DNA of 64,000 nt from Hemileia vastatrix (Eukaryota; Basidiomycota; Pucciniomycetes; Pucciniales; Zaghouaniaceae), in contig JASXTE010000016.1 in NCBI GenBank assembly GCA_030280995.1, forward strand, positions 16,362,501 through 16,426,500, written 5' to 3'. The notes under the pieces are model-generated. The model made no database searches. It saw only the letters and a list, made by a program, of their open reading frames with translations, and had not been told where the DNA came from. Both the position numbers and the translations under genes were made by a program. The first letter of the stretch is position 1; every line of letters starts with the position of its first letter. Below are positions 45,135 to 56,889 of the stretch, one piece after another.

Positions 45135-46235
45135 TGTCAGCCAGGATACTAGACTTACCCAGTAAAATTATTGATTATTTACTGGGATGAAGCCACACCT
45201 TAAATTTCTTATTTTTAATTATATTATATTTACTTAAATAAATTATTTGTAATAATTTAACTAATTAAAATAAGTAAATTAAGTAAATATTTAAAAAATT
45301 AATGTCCCCCATATTTTTATTTCCCAAAACCATCCTCATGAAAGCTCAAGAGTTAAATAAGAATATATTAATACAAAAGTTTAAATTCAAATTATATTAT
45401 TTTATAAATGACATTTACAGAAAAACTTTAAAAAAATCAAATAATTGGTACATACACAAAATAAATTTTATTGACACATTCTTTATAAAAAATTCTTAAT
45501 ATTTGCAATATCTTATTATAGAATTTTCCTTCTCTCATACTTCTGTATATAGAATTTTAGCTCTGTGGTTTCTTTCCTTTTTGCCTATATAAGGCCTCCC
45601 ATTTTGGTTTTTTTTCATCATTCCATTCTCACCTCACAAATTTATTATTTTTATATAACACACATCTATTACTACTATTACTACTCTGTTATTTATATCT
45701 ACATAATTCTAAGCTTTTAAAGTAATAATAATAATTATTTTTTACCTTTTCATTGAGTATTTAAACTTATAAAGTTGAAAAAATATACGTACTTTTTTTG
45801 AAATCTTGAGTTTCCCACCTTCCACCGCCATTGGACTGCCATTAAATCTTTTAGAACAAAAGTAACCCATTGAGACTTGAGGGCCTTTCTGACTTGTTGT
45901 AAAGTCACAAATAACTTGAGGCCAGCAACCATGGGACCATTGACTATGAGGACCAATAAGGGCTGGTGGACAACTAAAACCAACAAACGTCATCAGGCAC
46001 ATAACTTAATTTTTTTGCCACAACTAGGAATTAAACCTTGCTCAAAATCTAAGGTTTATATATTAGAAACTCTCATATACAATTGTGGTGACTATCCTGG
46101 TTACTATCTGTGAGTTTAACTTTGCATATTTCATAGATCATGTAAATTATTTTTTACTCAGCACTCTGTATTGGCATTAATTTTCTCACATTACAGGGGG
46201 AGGTTCCTGGTAAATAATATTTTTTTTAGTTGACC
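45135..46235 (+). mobile_element. 5' LTR of D2
   Basis: Opens TGTCAGCCAGGATACTAGAC. TATA box TATATAAG at 45,586-45,593. Ends near TTAGTTGACC. Long near-identical stretches are shared with 52,865-53,752 (for example 45,205-45,345 against 52,938-53,080). Confidence 0.65.
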
Positions 46236-46309
46236 AAGATAGAACCATTTGGTTCTTAGTCCTAGAAGTAAAATAAATTAAATTAAATTAAGTATATTTT
46301 TTTAATTAT

Positions 46310-46690
46310 TTCAGTTGACCTTTTGTCCTGGTAATTAAAATATTATATTATTGTTTCAGTCAACAAATTGTCCTGGAAATGAAATAATAGATATATAAAA
46401 CTAATTGAATTAGTTATATTAAATTAGTTCAGTTGACATTGAGTCCTGGTAATTAAATATTTCAGTTGACCCTTAGTCCTGATAATTATCAACATATATA
46501 TTAGTAATTAATTGAGAATTGTGTTAATTATTCAAGTTGACTCTTTTTCCTGATAATTAATAAATTATTTTATTACTTCAGTTGATTTTTTTGAATCCTG
46601 GTAATAAAATATAAATTTCTTAATTTAATTAATAAAAATTGTGATTATTATTTCAGTTGATTTTTGTCCTGATAAACATTATATTTTCAT
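46310..46690 (+). repeat. leader motif array, D2
   Basis: Seven units of TTTCAGTTGAC-N5/6-GTCCTGGTAATTA with variations, at about 46,312, 46,352, 46,438, 46,463, 46,530, 46,577 and 46,653. The units stay recognisable while the A/T spacers differ in length. Confidence 0.7.
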
Positions 46691-46829
46691 TATTCCAGTT
46701 TATTAACAAATTCTGATAATTGATTATATAGTTGAAATATTTTTTCTTCTTTTTTTCATTTCAAAAAAGTAAAATAATAACTGATAAAATTTTAATATTT
46801 CTTTCTCTCAGTTCAGTTTATCTACAACA

Positions 46830-49200
46830 ATGACTGATCAAAGTGCTTCTTCTGCTGGTGATGAGGAACTAGACTTGATTGATTATGATGAAACTTCTTT
46901 AAGCTCTCCTTTGACTACAAAACTTTCTCAAATTAATCAATTTCTGGACCAATCAGGATGTAGAGATGCAAGAAGTGGAAATAAAAGTGGAAAAAACTTC
47001 TCTGAATCAAAAGCCTTCAGTGAACCCCCCATAAGAGCTTCCAAGAGGATTCAAGATAAAAAAGATGCCCTTGCAGAAGAAAGTTAGCAAACTCTCCACT
47101 CACATCAAGTAGTTGAGGGTAGAGAACCTCAACCTAATATCAAAAGTAAAAATTCTAGAAGAAATGGTAAGAAATATAGAATCCTTTCTTCAAAATAAGA
47201 GGAAACCTCCTCCTCCAATAACAAAAGCCCTTACACAATTGGCTCCTCAACAACAGTAAAAGGTGAAAGTTTCAAAATGGCAATGGTACTGGCTAAAATC
47301 TTAGTGGGACTCCCTGCAGGTTCAACAACAGCAAGCACCTCTGGAAGGTCTTTCCAGGCCCCATCAGTTCAACCCAACACCTCCTTATCACTACCAAGGA
47401 GGAAGAAGGAAAAAGAACCCTCAATTTCAAATTTTTCCAAACCATTTTAAGCACCTCCAGTGAATCTTAAGTGCTCTTTTATATCACTAATCCAGTTCCC
47501 TCAGGTAATTCTGGAAGAGGTGATGATACCTTGAGACCAGTAGAGGCTGGCTCTAGTAGGCTTATCAATAGATATTCAGATGTAAATAATCCTTTCGTAT
47601 TGATTGCTACTTCAATGATTAATCCTGATATGGCTGTTATTGATGAAACACTTGATACTGAATTTTATGAGAATCTGGAAAATTACTCTGTTTCCTTGTT
47701 AAAAAACACTCCAGATGTAGCTACCATTAATGATGACTATTTGAGATATATTATTTCCAAGCAAAATCATATAATGAAAAACATGAAATTGACTCAAATA
47801 TCTAATATTAGTTAACTAAAAAAGGGTACCAATCAGTTAGAAGTGAATTACAGAGAGTTTCTGATGATTTTTATAGGTACAAAGTAACTCATGAGAAGAA
47901 AGTTTCTTTGTGAAAAAATATCAAGAATCATTTGTCTGAATTACAAGACACTATGTCTATCTATTTCCAGGAACTAGAGGAAATAAGATGAACTTAAAGA
48001 GACTAAGTGATCATTATTCATCACTGAAAAATAAGAGCCAATTATCTTTTGCAACTATCAATGAGACATTATCCTGTATTCCAAGAGTGAAGACTAGGCT
48101 AACAACCATTGAAGAGAATTTGAACTCATCGTTACATGACCAAAATTATTCTGACATTTCTTTAAAATAACCTGTTTCACAGGATACTCCACTTGTACCT
48201 GTCCATAGTTCATCAAAAGTAAAATTAGTGCCAAAAATGCCTGTAGATATTACTAATTTTTCATCAAAAATTGATGATGTAACTTGTTCATCTACAGAAG
48301 GGGTAAAAAATGAGAATACTTCCCAATTGGAGAAGTTAAAGCTTCTTCTAACTCAGAAACAAACTTTTAATAAGGAGATTTCTTTAAATTAAAAGAATTA
48401 GCCAAAACTTGACCAATTCCCAACATTTGATGGTGATTCTTCCTCTGATTGGCAACAATTTATTTGCAGAATTGATAACCTTAAGAGTTCTTATAAACTT
48501 CCAGATGAATAAATTGTGTCTGAATTTATTTCTTTATTTACCAATGTTTCCCTAATGTGGTATGAATCTGTCCTTTTAGATAAAAATGACTACTCATGGG
48601 AAGATTGGAGGAAATTAATTAAAGCACAAATTGGTGGGTCCAAGTTTAGGTTAATTCAACAAAAGCAGTATGAGGAAGTTATATATAGCTCTTATTCTAC
48701 TTAAAAACCTATTGAGTTCCTGATGAAACTTGTGAAGGTCCTGAGGGAAATGGACCCAGATATGGAGTTTGAATTATGGAAGGAAAGGATCCTCTATAAA
48801 TTGCCCATGTCTCTGAGAGACTTATTAGTTTCTAGGACTGAATTCTCAAGAGAATATTCTTCTTTTATTAATACTTGTAACAAGATCCTTATAAAAAAAT
48901 TGATTCTAGAAGATTCATTCCTAGAAATTCAATGGAGAAAACCTCCAATTACCAACAGAAACCTCCTGAAAAATTTGTTAAACCTTCTGTTCCTGTTGCA
49001 CCTAAAAAGTATGCAACAAACACTTACTTTAAATGTAGCAAGCCTTGGAAGATAGGCCATGTTTGAGAAAAGAAAATAAATCTTGTTGAACAAACAGAGG
49101 AACATGCTGATAACACAGTTGCACTGGATGATACTTCAAGTGATTGTGCCAGCAATATTTCATATGAATCTCACCTTAAAATTTTAATTCTGGAAAAAGA
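46830..49200 (+). pseudogene. Gag of D2
   Basis: ATG at 46,830 (MTDQSASSAGDEELDLIDYDE). The intron donor seen in D1 and E is mutated here (TTAAGC at 46,899), but the acceptor (CAG before 46,957) and the second frame remain. That frame reads LPRGFKIKKMPLQKKVSKLS through a Leu-rich coiled coil to FPNHF, with about four stops. Main Gag core: FPTFDGDSSSDWQQFICRID (48,416), SLMWYESVLLDKNDYSW (48,550), then a frameshift in an A run near 48,890 and a knuckle CSKPWKIGHV. Gag appears to have been continuous with Pol. Confidence 0.7.
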
Positions 49201-49210
49201 TATTCATTAT

Positions 49211-52200
49211 TTGAATAATATTGACATTAGAAATAATGATTTATCTACAGTAGAAGATGCTAAGATCATGAGAAATCTTGAGGACACCTCAATTATTATT
49301 GCCCCTCACACTGCACCAGTCTTGAATAATGGAAGTAACATTGAGGTTGTTTTAGATTTTGGAGCTGGAGGAAGTGTAGTATCTGAAAAAGCACTTGCTT
49401 CAGTGGATCAGGATGATAAATCAAAACTTATGCCTATCATTTCTGAAAACTGGAGAGGTTATGGCTCTGTTTTGACCACATTGGTAAATACAAAGCTAGA
49501 GTATTTTTCAAATATAACCATGGCTTTGTAAGAGCTATGTGTGATTTTTTAGTTATGAAAAATGATTACCTAAGCAGTTGGTTCATTTTGGGAAATGATA
49601 TTTTAACCAAATATGCCATAAAATTGGATCCCTCAAACCAATGCTTCACAATGGGGTTGAATGGGAAGAGAAAATTTAAAATTCCCTCCCCAAAAAAGTT
49701 ATTAACACCAGGATTGAACACATGTCACTCTGTAGCTCAATATAAAGGAATATCTACAAAAGAAACGCCTGCCCTCCTGTCTGAAATTGTTACTGCTTCT
49801 TTGGGGAACAACTTTCTAGTGAGGAAAAAGATTCCATCATTCAATTGATAAAATCTTTCCCTATGGCCTTTTCTCATGGGCCACATGAATTAGGATTGGT
49901 ATAAGAAGAAAAGAAGCTCTAATTTTCTTGCCCATTAACTGAAATACCACCTAGTTTAAAGAAGAAGACTTAACCTGCTTCTCCCACAAAAAGAAAAGAT
50001 ATTGAAGACAGTATCTCTACCCTTTTAAAAACAAATATTATTGAAAAGGTAGTTGAAACACGTAAACATTGTGTTATCTCACCTGTCCTAATTTTATATG
50101 AGAAAGATAAAGCCAGGCTATGTGGTGATTATTGAGCATTAAACACTTATACTGTAGATGATATCTATCTTTTACCCATAATTAGCTCTATACATGCTAC
50201 CTTACAAGGTGCTAAATATATCAGCTATTTAGATGGTATCAAAGTATATTACCAGGTACCTGTTGAGAAGAATTACTAGAATTTTCTGATGATTGCTACT
50301 CATATAAGTATTTTTAAGTATATTAGGATGCCATTTGGCCCCAAAAATTCACCTTCAGTTTTTCAAAAGGTTATGGAAAACACATTCCATCAAGAAATAA
50401 ATTAAGGATGGCTGATGGTTTACATTGATGATATCATCACATTCTCTAAAAAATTTGAGGACCATCTTAACCACCTGTGTAAAGTGTTCCATAATATGGA
50501 CAAGATAAATATGACACTTGCCTTAAAAAATGCAAATTTGGTTTTCATTCCTTGAAAGTGCTTGGTCATGTTGTCTCAGGTTTGCAGATATGTGTTGACC
50601 AGAGAAAAGTGGCAGCCATATAACAGGTATAAGCTCCTACTACAGTTAGAGAGCTCCAGATTTATTTGGGAATGTTTGCATACTATAGACAGTATATTTA
50701 AAATTATCAGGTCATAGAATTACCCCTTACCCAATAAACTAGGAAAGATGTTGCTATTTTCTGGAACAGTGAAAGACAAAGAGCCTTTGACACTATGAAA
50801 CATTGTTTTATTTAAGCACCAATTCCTGATTTATCTAACTTTAATCAACCATTTTTTATACACTGATTCCAATTTTATTGGTCTTGGTGCTTCTATCCAT
50901 AAAAAATAAGTTATGAATGATAAAGTATCAGAAGTAGTAATTTTTTATATTTCAAGAAACTTGAGAAATAGTGAATTTAAATATGGTGCCACTCAACTGG
51001 AGTGTTTAGCAGTGGTGTGAGCTCTAGATAAGATACATTATTATCTGGATTACCAAAAATTTGAAATTTTCACTGACTGCAGTGCATTTAAATCCCTCTT
51101 GAACTTGAAAACACCTAACAGACATATGTTCAGATGACACCTAGCTGTACAAGAATACAGAGGGAGGATGACAATAATTCATAGTGCTGGTATTTTTCAC
51201 TCAAATGTGGATATTCTATCAAGGTTACCTTTACCAAATGATGACTCTAATCCTGAATATGTCCCTGAAGATGAAATAATTCATATTCATGGGATATATG
51301 TGGTTGATATGGAGGAAGAGCTATGACAGCTTATTCTGGATTCATAGGATAAGGACGCTGACTTAAAAAATTTATGTATTATATTAAATGATCCAAAGAA
51401 TGCTTCAATACAAGAATTAATTAAAACACTCCCACAAAAGTACCAGACTGCTTTGTAAAATGGAAAATGTTCAATTGATGAAGGCTATCTCTATTATAGA
51501 AGAAAGTTGAGTAATGTTATTCCTCCTTCTATGAAAGAGATCATCTTGAAAATTTGTCATGATAACATATTGGGTGGACATTTTGATCTTGAGAAAACAA
51601 TGATCATAATTAAGAATACTTCTTGGTGGGTTAATATTTCTGAAGACACCAAACTATATTTTGAATCTTGTGATTCTTACCAGCAATCAAACAGATTGAC
51701 TGGACATAGAGATGGATTAATGCAATATATTGAAGCTCCTTATGCACCATGGAAAATAATAAACATGGATATTGTAACAGGATTACCCATTGCTGGGAAA
51801 GACAGTTATAACTCTTGTTGGGTTATTGTAGACAGATTCACAAAAATGTGTAAATTTATCCCTACTCACAAGGATGTTTCCACTAAAGAATAAGCTTTCT
51901 TATGGTGGTCTCATATGTTTAATATTGCTGATTTCCAAATGCCATAATCTCTGACAGAGACCTCAGATTTACCTCTGAATTTTGGATGTCTCTGATGGAT
52001 GTTTGTGGTTGTGATCTGAAGCTTTCTACTACCCATCACCCTCAGACTGATGGGTTATCTGAAAGAATGATCCAGACTTTAGAGGACATGATAAGAAGGT
52101 ATTGTGCCTTTGGACTTGAGTACAAAGACAATGAAATATTCACTCATGATTGGGTTACCTTGTTTCCTGGTTTGGAATTTGCTTATAACAGCACTGTTCA

Positions 52201-52838
52201 TTTTTCTATTCAGAGGGAGCCTTTTGAGATCTGGCTTGAATATGTTCCAAATTCTTAATAATAAGATACCTAAATTAGATTTTGATCCTGGTGTAAAATA
52301 TTTTCTCCAAATGCAACAACTTTGCAGAAGTCATGCTCACAAATGTACTGAAAAATCTTTTGAATATAGAAGAAGAAGTGTGACAAATCCCATAAATAAT
52401 ACAATTTTAAAAAAGGTGATGAAGTACTGATTTCTACAGTCCACTTAATTTTACCAGGTAATAAAAAATTAAAAGACCCTATTATAGGTCCATTGTTTGT
52501 CAGAAGAATGGTTGGTGATAATGCAGTTGAGGTTATCTGGTACTATCCATATGACAGGAAACATCCTGTTTTTAAAATATCTCTTCCAAAACCTTACACA
52601 TCCAATTGTGATTTATTTCCCAAAGGGAGGGGAAGACAAAAGAAGACCCCTAATGAAATAACTGATACAGCAGAAATTTATAAGATTCTAAATGACAGAG
52701 TAGTCACTTCTAAGAAAGTACTGAATACTTATTGAGATTCAAGAAAAATTCTTCTGAATATGATTCTTGGATACCTGTGAAAGAGATATCTAACCATCCT
52801 GCTTTAATAAAGAAATATAAACAGAAAAAATCATAGCA
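49211..52838 (+). pseudogene. Pol of D2 (PR-RT-RH-IN-chromodomain)
   Basis: Protease VVLDFGAGGSVVS (about 49,348; the catalytic DSG is DFG, which should inactivate it). RT (49,980-50,700) has many stops but YIDD is kept near 50,424. RNase H (50,840-51,120). Integrase finger (51,558-51,690) and core (51,766-52,100: VDRFTKMCKFIPTHKD, THHPQTDGLSERM). C-terminal region DRKHPVFKISLPKPY (52,552) and a chromodomain-like tail (EIYKILNDRVV, then after a frameshift EYDSWIPVKEI) to 52,838. Confidence 0.78.
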
Positions 52839-52852
52839 TTTTTTGTTTTTTT

Positions 52853-52864
52853 GGAGTGGGGGAG
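52853..52864 (+). other. polypurine tract of D2
   Basis: GGAGTGGGGGAG immediately before the 3' LTR start TGTAAGGCAGG. It primes plus-strand DNA and fixes the LTR border for family 2. Confidence 0.75.
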
Positions 52865-53752
52865 TGTAAGGCAGGCTACTAGACTTACCCAATAAAATAA
52901 TTAATTATTTTCTGGGATTAAGCCACAACTTTAATTTCTTATTTTTAATTATATTATATTTACTTAAATAAATTAATTGTAATAATTTAACTAATTAAAA
53001 TAAGTAAATTAATTAAATATTTAAAAAATTAATGTCCCCCATATTTTTATTCTCCAACACCATCCTCATGAAAGTTCAAGAGTGAAATAAAAATATATTA
53101 GTACCAAAGTTTAAACTTAAATTATATTATTTTAAAAATGACATTTACAGAAAAACTTTAATATAAATCAAATAATTGGTACATACAAGAAATGCATTTT
53201 ATTAACACATTCTTTATAGAAAATTCTTAATATTTGAAATATCTTATTGTGGAATTTTCCTTCTCTCATACTTCTGTATATAGAGTTTTTGCTCGGTGAT
53301 TTCTCTCCTTTCTGCCTATATAAGCCATCCTATTTGGGTTGTTTTTCATCATTCTATTCTCACCTCACAAATGTATTATTTTTATATAACACACATCTAT
53401 TACTACTATTACTACCTTGGTATTTGTATCTATGTAATTCTAAGTTTTTAAAGTAATAATAGTCATTATATTTTACCTTTCCATTGAGTATTTAAACTCA
53501 TAAAGTTGAAAAAATATATGTACTTTTTTTGAAATCTTGAGTTTCCCACCTACCACCACTGTTGGACTGCCATTAAATCTTCTAGACCAAAATTAACCCA
53601 TTGACATGACTATAGAGGTTATTATATGTAGGTCTCACTCTGCATATTTTATTATATATGCATATATTTTTTACTCTGCACTCTGTAGTTGGCATTAAAT
53701 TGCTCAAATTACAGGGGAGGTGTCAGGTATATAATTCTTTTTCATAGTTGAC
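52865..53752 (+). mobile_element. 3' LTR of D2
   Basis: Starts TGTAAGGCAGGCTACTAGAC, has a TATA box at 53,317-53,324, and ends ATAGTTGAC directly against the E LTR start TGTCAGCC with no spacer. An internal deletion (around 53,605) removes the middle of the transcribed part. Confidence 0.7.
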
Positions 53753-55188
53753 TGTCAGCCAGGCTATTCCAGGAGTCCAGTAAATGATATGTAACTTATA
53801 AAACCTGAAAGAGTGGGTAAGAATTGTATTTAATGAATATAAATTAATATTTTATTGCATAATAAAATTATATAAGTATTTTATTATATACAAGTGTTAT
53901 ATTAATTTTATTGGTTATATAAATTTTTATATACATTTAAATTTAACATAATATAACATATTCTACAAATAATGGCGCATTTTTTATGTATTTAATAATT
54001 ATAAATTTATATTTAATTAATTAAAAACATATATTATAATTATAAGTGTAAAATTTACTTATAATATAATTAAATTAATTAATTATATTTATATATTAAA
54101 TATCGTTTCTTATAATATTAAACAATAAATAATGACGCTTCTTTTGACCTATAATTGTGTCAGGAAAAACTAATTAATACTGAATTGGAATAAATTACAT
54201 ATTTGTTGTGTCAGAATATTTTTTGTTTCACTTAAAAATCCTTAAATCAGACTGTACCATCTGTTTTGAATGATTTCTCACATAGTTCCTATGTTCCAGG
54301 CTTGTTTAGTTATTCACTATTTTTACTTACTGATTTGGGAATTAATGGTGGGAAAATTGGATTCTTAATTGGGGTTTTTAATTATTTGTTTCATATTTTT
54401 CTCTACATTGTTATGTTTCACTTATTCTTTTTAAATTCTTGTTTTATTCTATTATGTTTCTTGTATTTACAAATATAGTAGCACTTCAGAGGGCCCATTG
54501 CCTATAAAAGGGCCTTGGTTAATCCCCTGTAGCCCCATCACTTACTATACACTCAACAATTTAAAAGATAATTTTATTACGTTTATTATTATTTTTATTA
54601 GTATTACAATCTAATTAAAAATTCTCAATAACAAATTAAAGTTTTCCTTAAGTCTGATAGGAATTATAGTGTTTGCCGCGCAGAACTCTTACTTAAAATA
54701 ATATTAATATTAAATAAAACCTCAATTTGTTCATTTCCCAACTCACTCGTCATTGCTTCATTTTGAATAAATTATTTCTATTATTACTTTTATCTTTCTA
54801 TTTACCTTTAGTACCTTTTCCTATTTGTTTCTCTTCTTTTTTTGCACCTTTTCTTTCCCTCTTGTAGACAACTGACCGACAACTGAGGGCCTTTCCAAAT
54901 GACGACGACAATTGAGCTGGCAACGAACGACTAACGCACGGACCACCTAGCAAAAAACAAAACTTTTGCCGCGACTGTGTTTCGAACTTGGGTTCAATTT
55001 CTTAGTTTTATATTATATTATTTCTTATATTATTTTGAAGTGTTTTTTCAATCACTATAGTAAGTTCACCTTTGCACCTCTCACTCATATTACTATATTT
55101 TTACTGCAATAACAGTTATTGTGGCTTAATTGCTGATTCACTGAGTGTAACTGTTCAATTATTAAAAATTTTTTTTCCTAGTTGACCA
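53753..55188 (+). mobile_element. 5' LTR of element E
   Basis: Opens TGTCAGCCAGGCTATTCCAG. Promoter core TATAAAAG at 54,503-54,510 within GAGGGCCC...AAGGGCCTTGG. The end is inferred at CTAGTTGACCA. Large A/T-only stretches lie at 53,800-54,130. No gene is seen; the 70-codon frame at 54,266-54,478 is hydrophobic and A/T-driven. Confidence 0.6.
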
Positions 55189-55647
55189 TTATAGAGTGTT
55201 AAATCCTCTTAGTCCTATAAGAATTGACATTTTTTATTAATACAAATTGAATTATTAATTTAATTTTTTTTATTATTAATTATTGTTAATTTTGGTTGAC
55301 TTAAAAGAAATTTGTGCTTAGTCCCAAATATATTGCCATATTTAATATTGGTAATTAATTGGTTGAATTAACTTGATTGTTTATTCCCAATTTAACCTTG
55401 CAATCCATTTTTTAAAAATTAATTTTTTATAATTATTACTTTATATTGAAAAATTTTTTTTTCTATAATTTAATTAATAAATTTTTTTATTATTATTTGG
55501 ATCATTATTATTAACTAACTTTTATTATTTTTTTTAAAAAAATAAGAAGTAAATTAAAATCTTCCCACTATTATGTCCAACAATTCGGCTGAAAAAATGG
55601 ATAACATGCAAGTGGATGAAATTGAAATTGACTATGATGCTGACACT

Positions 55648-55711
55648 GTAAGTTCTTCTAAATTTGGACATAAAAAATCTTATGATAACACAAAGAATTC
55701 ACATTCTGCAG
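55648..55711 (+). other. predicted intron 1 of element E (64 nt)
   Basis: Donor GTAAGT directly after codon 25 (DADT) and acceptor TTCTGCAG before GATGTGGAAATG. Splicing keeps phase 0 and moves translation from the Gag frame to the +1 frame. The same join exists in D1, and the acceptor and phase remain in D2. Confidence 0.65.
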
Positions 55712-56179
55712 GATGTGGAAATGACAGGAAATGTAAACAAACCAAACCCCCTTCCCCCAGCACCACAGAAGGAAGTAAAGCCTCTAGTACCTCAAGAAGG
55801 TCTTCCAAAAGGATTCAAAATAAAAAAGCTTTGTCTGCCACAACAAATCAGAAACCTGTCCAGTCATATAAAAGAGTTGAAGACAGAAAATATGACGTAC
55901 AAAGCAAAAGTAGACACCTTGTGGGATCAGGTTCAAGAACTCAGGAACCAGATTCAGGCCCAGGCCCCTCCTCAGTTGCCTCCCAATCAGCCTCAGTTTC
56001 AGGCTCAGCCTTCACAGCCACCCAGCTCGACCATCCAAAATCCAAATACTATGGAAGTAGAGCAATGGAAATGTGATTATCTAATGAGTCACTACCAACA
56101 GAATGTGCAACACCCTCCTCATCATCAGCCTTGCCCATCCAGAACACCCAATTTCCATCCACCTCCTCATCCCTACTAA
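55712..56179 (+). CDS. overlapping second-frame protein in Gag leader (spliced)
   Basis: This +1 frame is open from the acceptor at 55,712 to a TAA at 56,177-56,179. With exon 1 it would give about 180 residues. It starts DVEMTGNVNKPNPLPP, then LPKGFKIKKLCLPQQIRNLS and a Leu-rich coiled coil (HIKELKTENM), then a Gln/Pro-rich tail. D1 and D2 encode alignable proteins in the same relative frame, about half identical over the coiled-coil part. In D1 the frame ends at TGG-TAA (44,211); in E a matching FPPLPW-stop follows further down (56,253) after the TAA at 56,177. The overlapping Gag-frame translation is much less conserved. Function unknown. Confidence 0.55.
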   Translation, partial: DVEMTGNVNKPNPLPPAPQKEVKPLVPQEGLPKGFKIKKLCLPQQIRNLSSHIKELKTENMTYKAKVDTLWDQVQELRNQIQAQAPPQLPPNQPQFQAQPSQPPSSTIQNPNTMEVEQWKCDYLMSHYQQNVQHPPHHQPCPSRTPNFHPPPHPY

Positions 56180-56250
56180 CAAGGCAGGAGAAAGAAGGCC
56201 CAAGCACAATCCCAAACCCAGTCTCAGGGGAAGTTTCCTCCTCTGCCATG

Positions 56251-56308
56251 GTAAGTAATTTGGTTGATAGTCACTTGGGTATGTTTTCTAATAAATCTTC
56301 TTCTTCAG
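56251..56308 (+). other. predicted intron 2 of element E (58 nt)
   Basis: GTAAGT donor after GCCATG, CTAAT branch-like sequence, TTCTTCTTCAG acceptor. Equivalent GTAAGC...TTCAG is at 44,208-44,253 in D1. Splicing would shift the Gag frame, while the second frame ends at TGG-TAA whether or not it is removed. Confidence 0.45.
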
Positions 56309-56319
56309 GTAATATTATT

Positions 56320-56889
56320 GAACATGGTGAAAGAACAGTTAAACCTGTTAAAAGACAGCTTCCTGTAACTAGTAGCCCTATTGATGTAATTAGCAAATTG
56401 TCATTTGATGAACCTTTACATTTAACTTCTACATCTTTAATTAATCCTTCTCTTGCAATTAAAAATGATTCTGTTCCCCCTGAAATCTATACCTTAATTA
56501 AAAGAACTTCTGAGGAAATATTGAAAGATACCCTTGATTTTAATGTTGTGAAAGACAAACATTTGAGAGATGTGTTAATCCATGAAAATGATAGATTAAA
56601 TAATGAACATGGTGAAAGAACAGTTAAACCTGTTAAAAGACAGCTTCCTGTAACTAGTAGCCCTATTGATGTAATTAGCAAATTGTCATTTGATGAACCT
56701 TTACATTTAACTTCTACATCTTTAATTAATCCTTCTCTTGCAATTAAAAATGATTCTGTTCCCCCTGAAATCTATACCTTAATTGAAAGAACTTCTGAGG
56801 AAATATTGAAAGATACCCTTGATTTTAATGTTGTGAAAGACAAACATTTGAGAGATGTGTTAATCCATGAAAATGATAGATTAAATAAT
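56320..56889 (+). repeat. in-frame 285-bp tandem duplication in E Gag
   Basis: 56,320-56,604 and 56,605-56,889 are nearly identical (one A/G difference seen, Lys versus Glu in TLI-RTSEEIL). Period 285 = 95 codons. The other family-2 copies have a single version. Confidence 0.9.

Larger units (their letters stand above)
45135..53752 (+). mobile_element. family-2 element D2, full layout
   Basis: LTR (45,135-about 46,235), leader array, Gag (46,830-about 49,200), Pol (49,211-52,838), polypurine tract, 3' LTR (52,865-53,752). Pol is peppered with stops and small indels, so it is older or less constrained than E. The 3' LTR has lost about 270 bp relative to the 5' one. Confidence 0.8.

Noticed and set aside
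46310..46690. Leader units considered as a CRISPR array
   Set aside because: Units are degenerate, spacing is irregular and the context is a eukaryotic retrotransposon leader.
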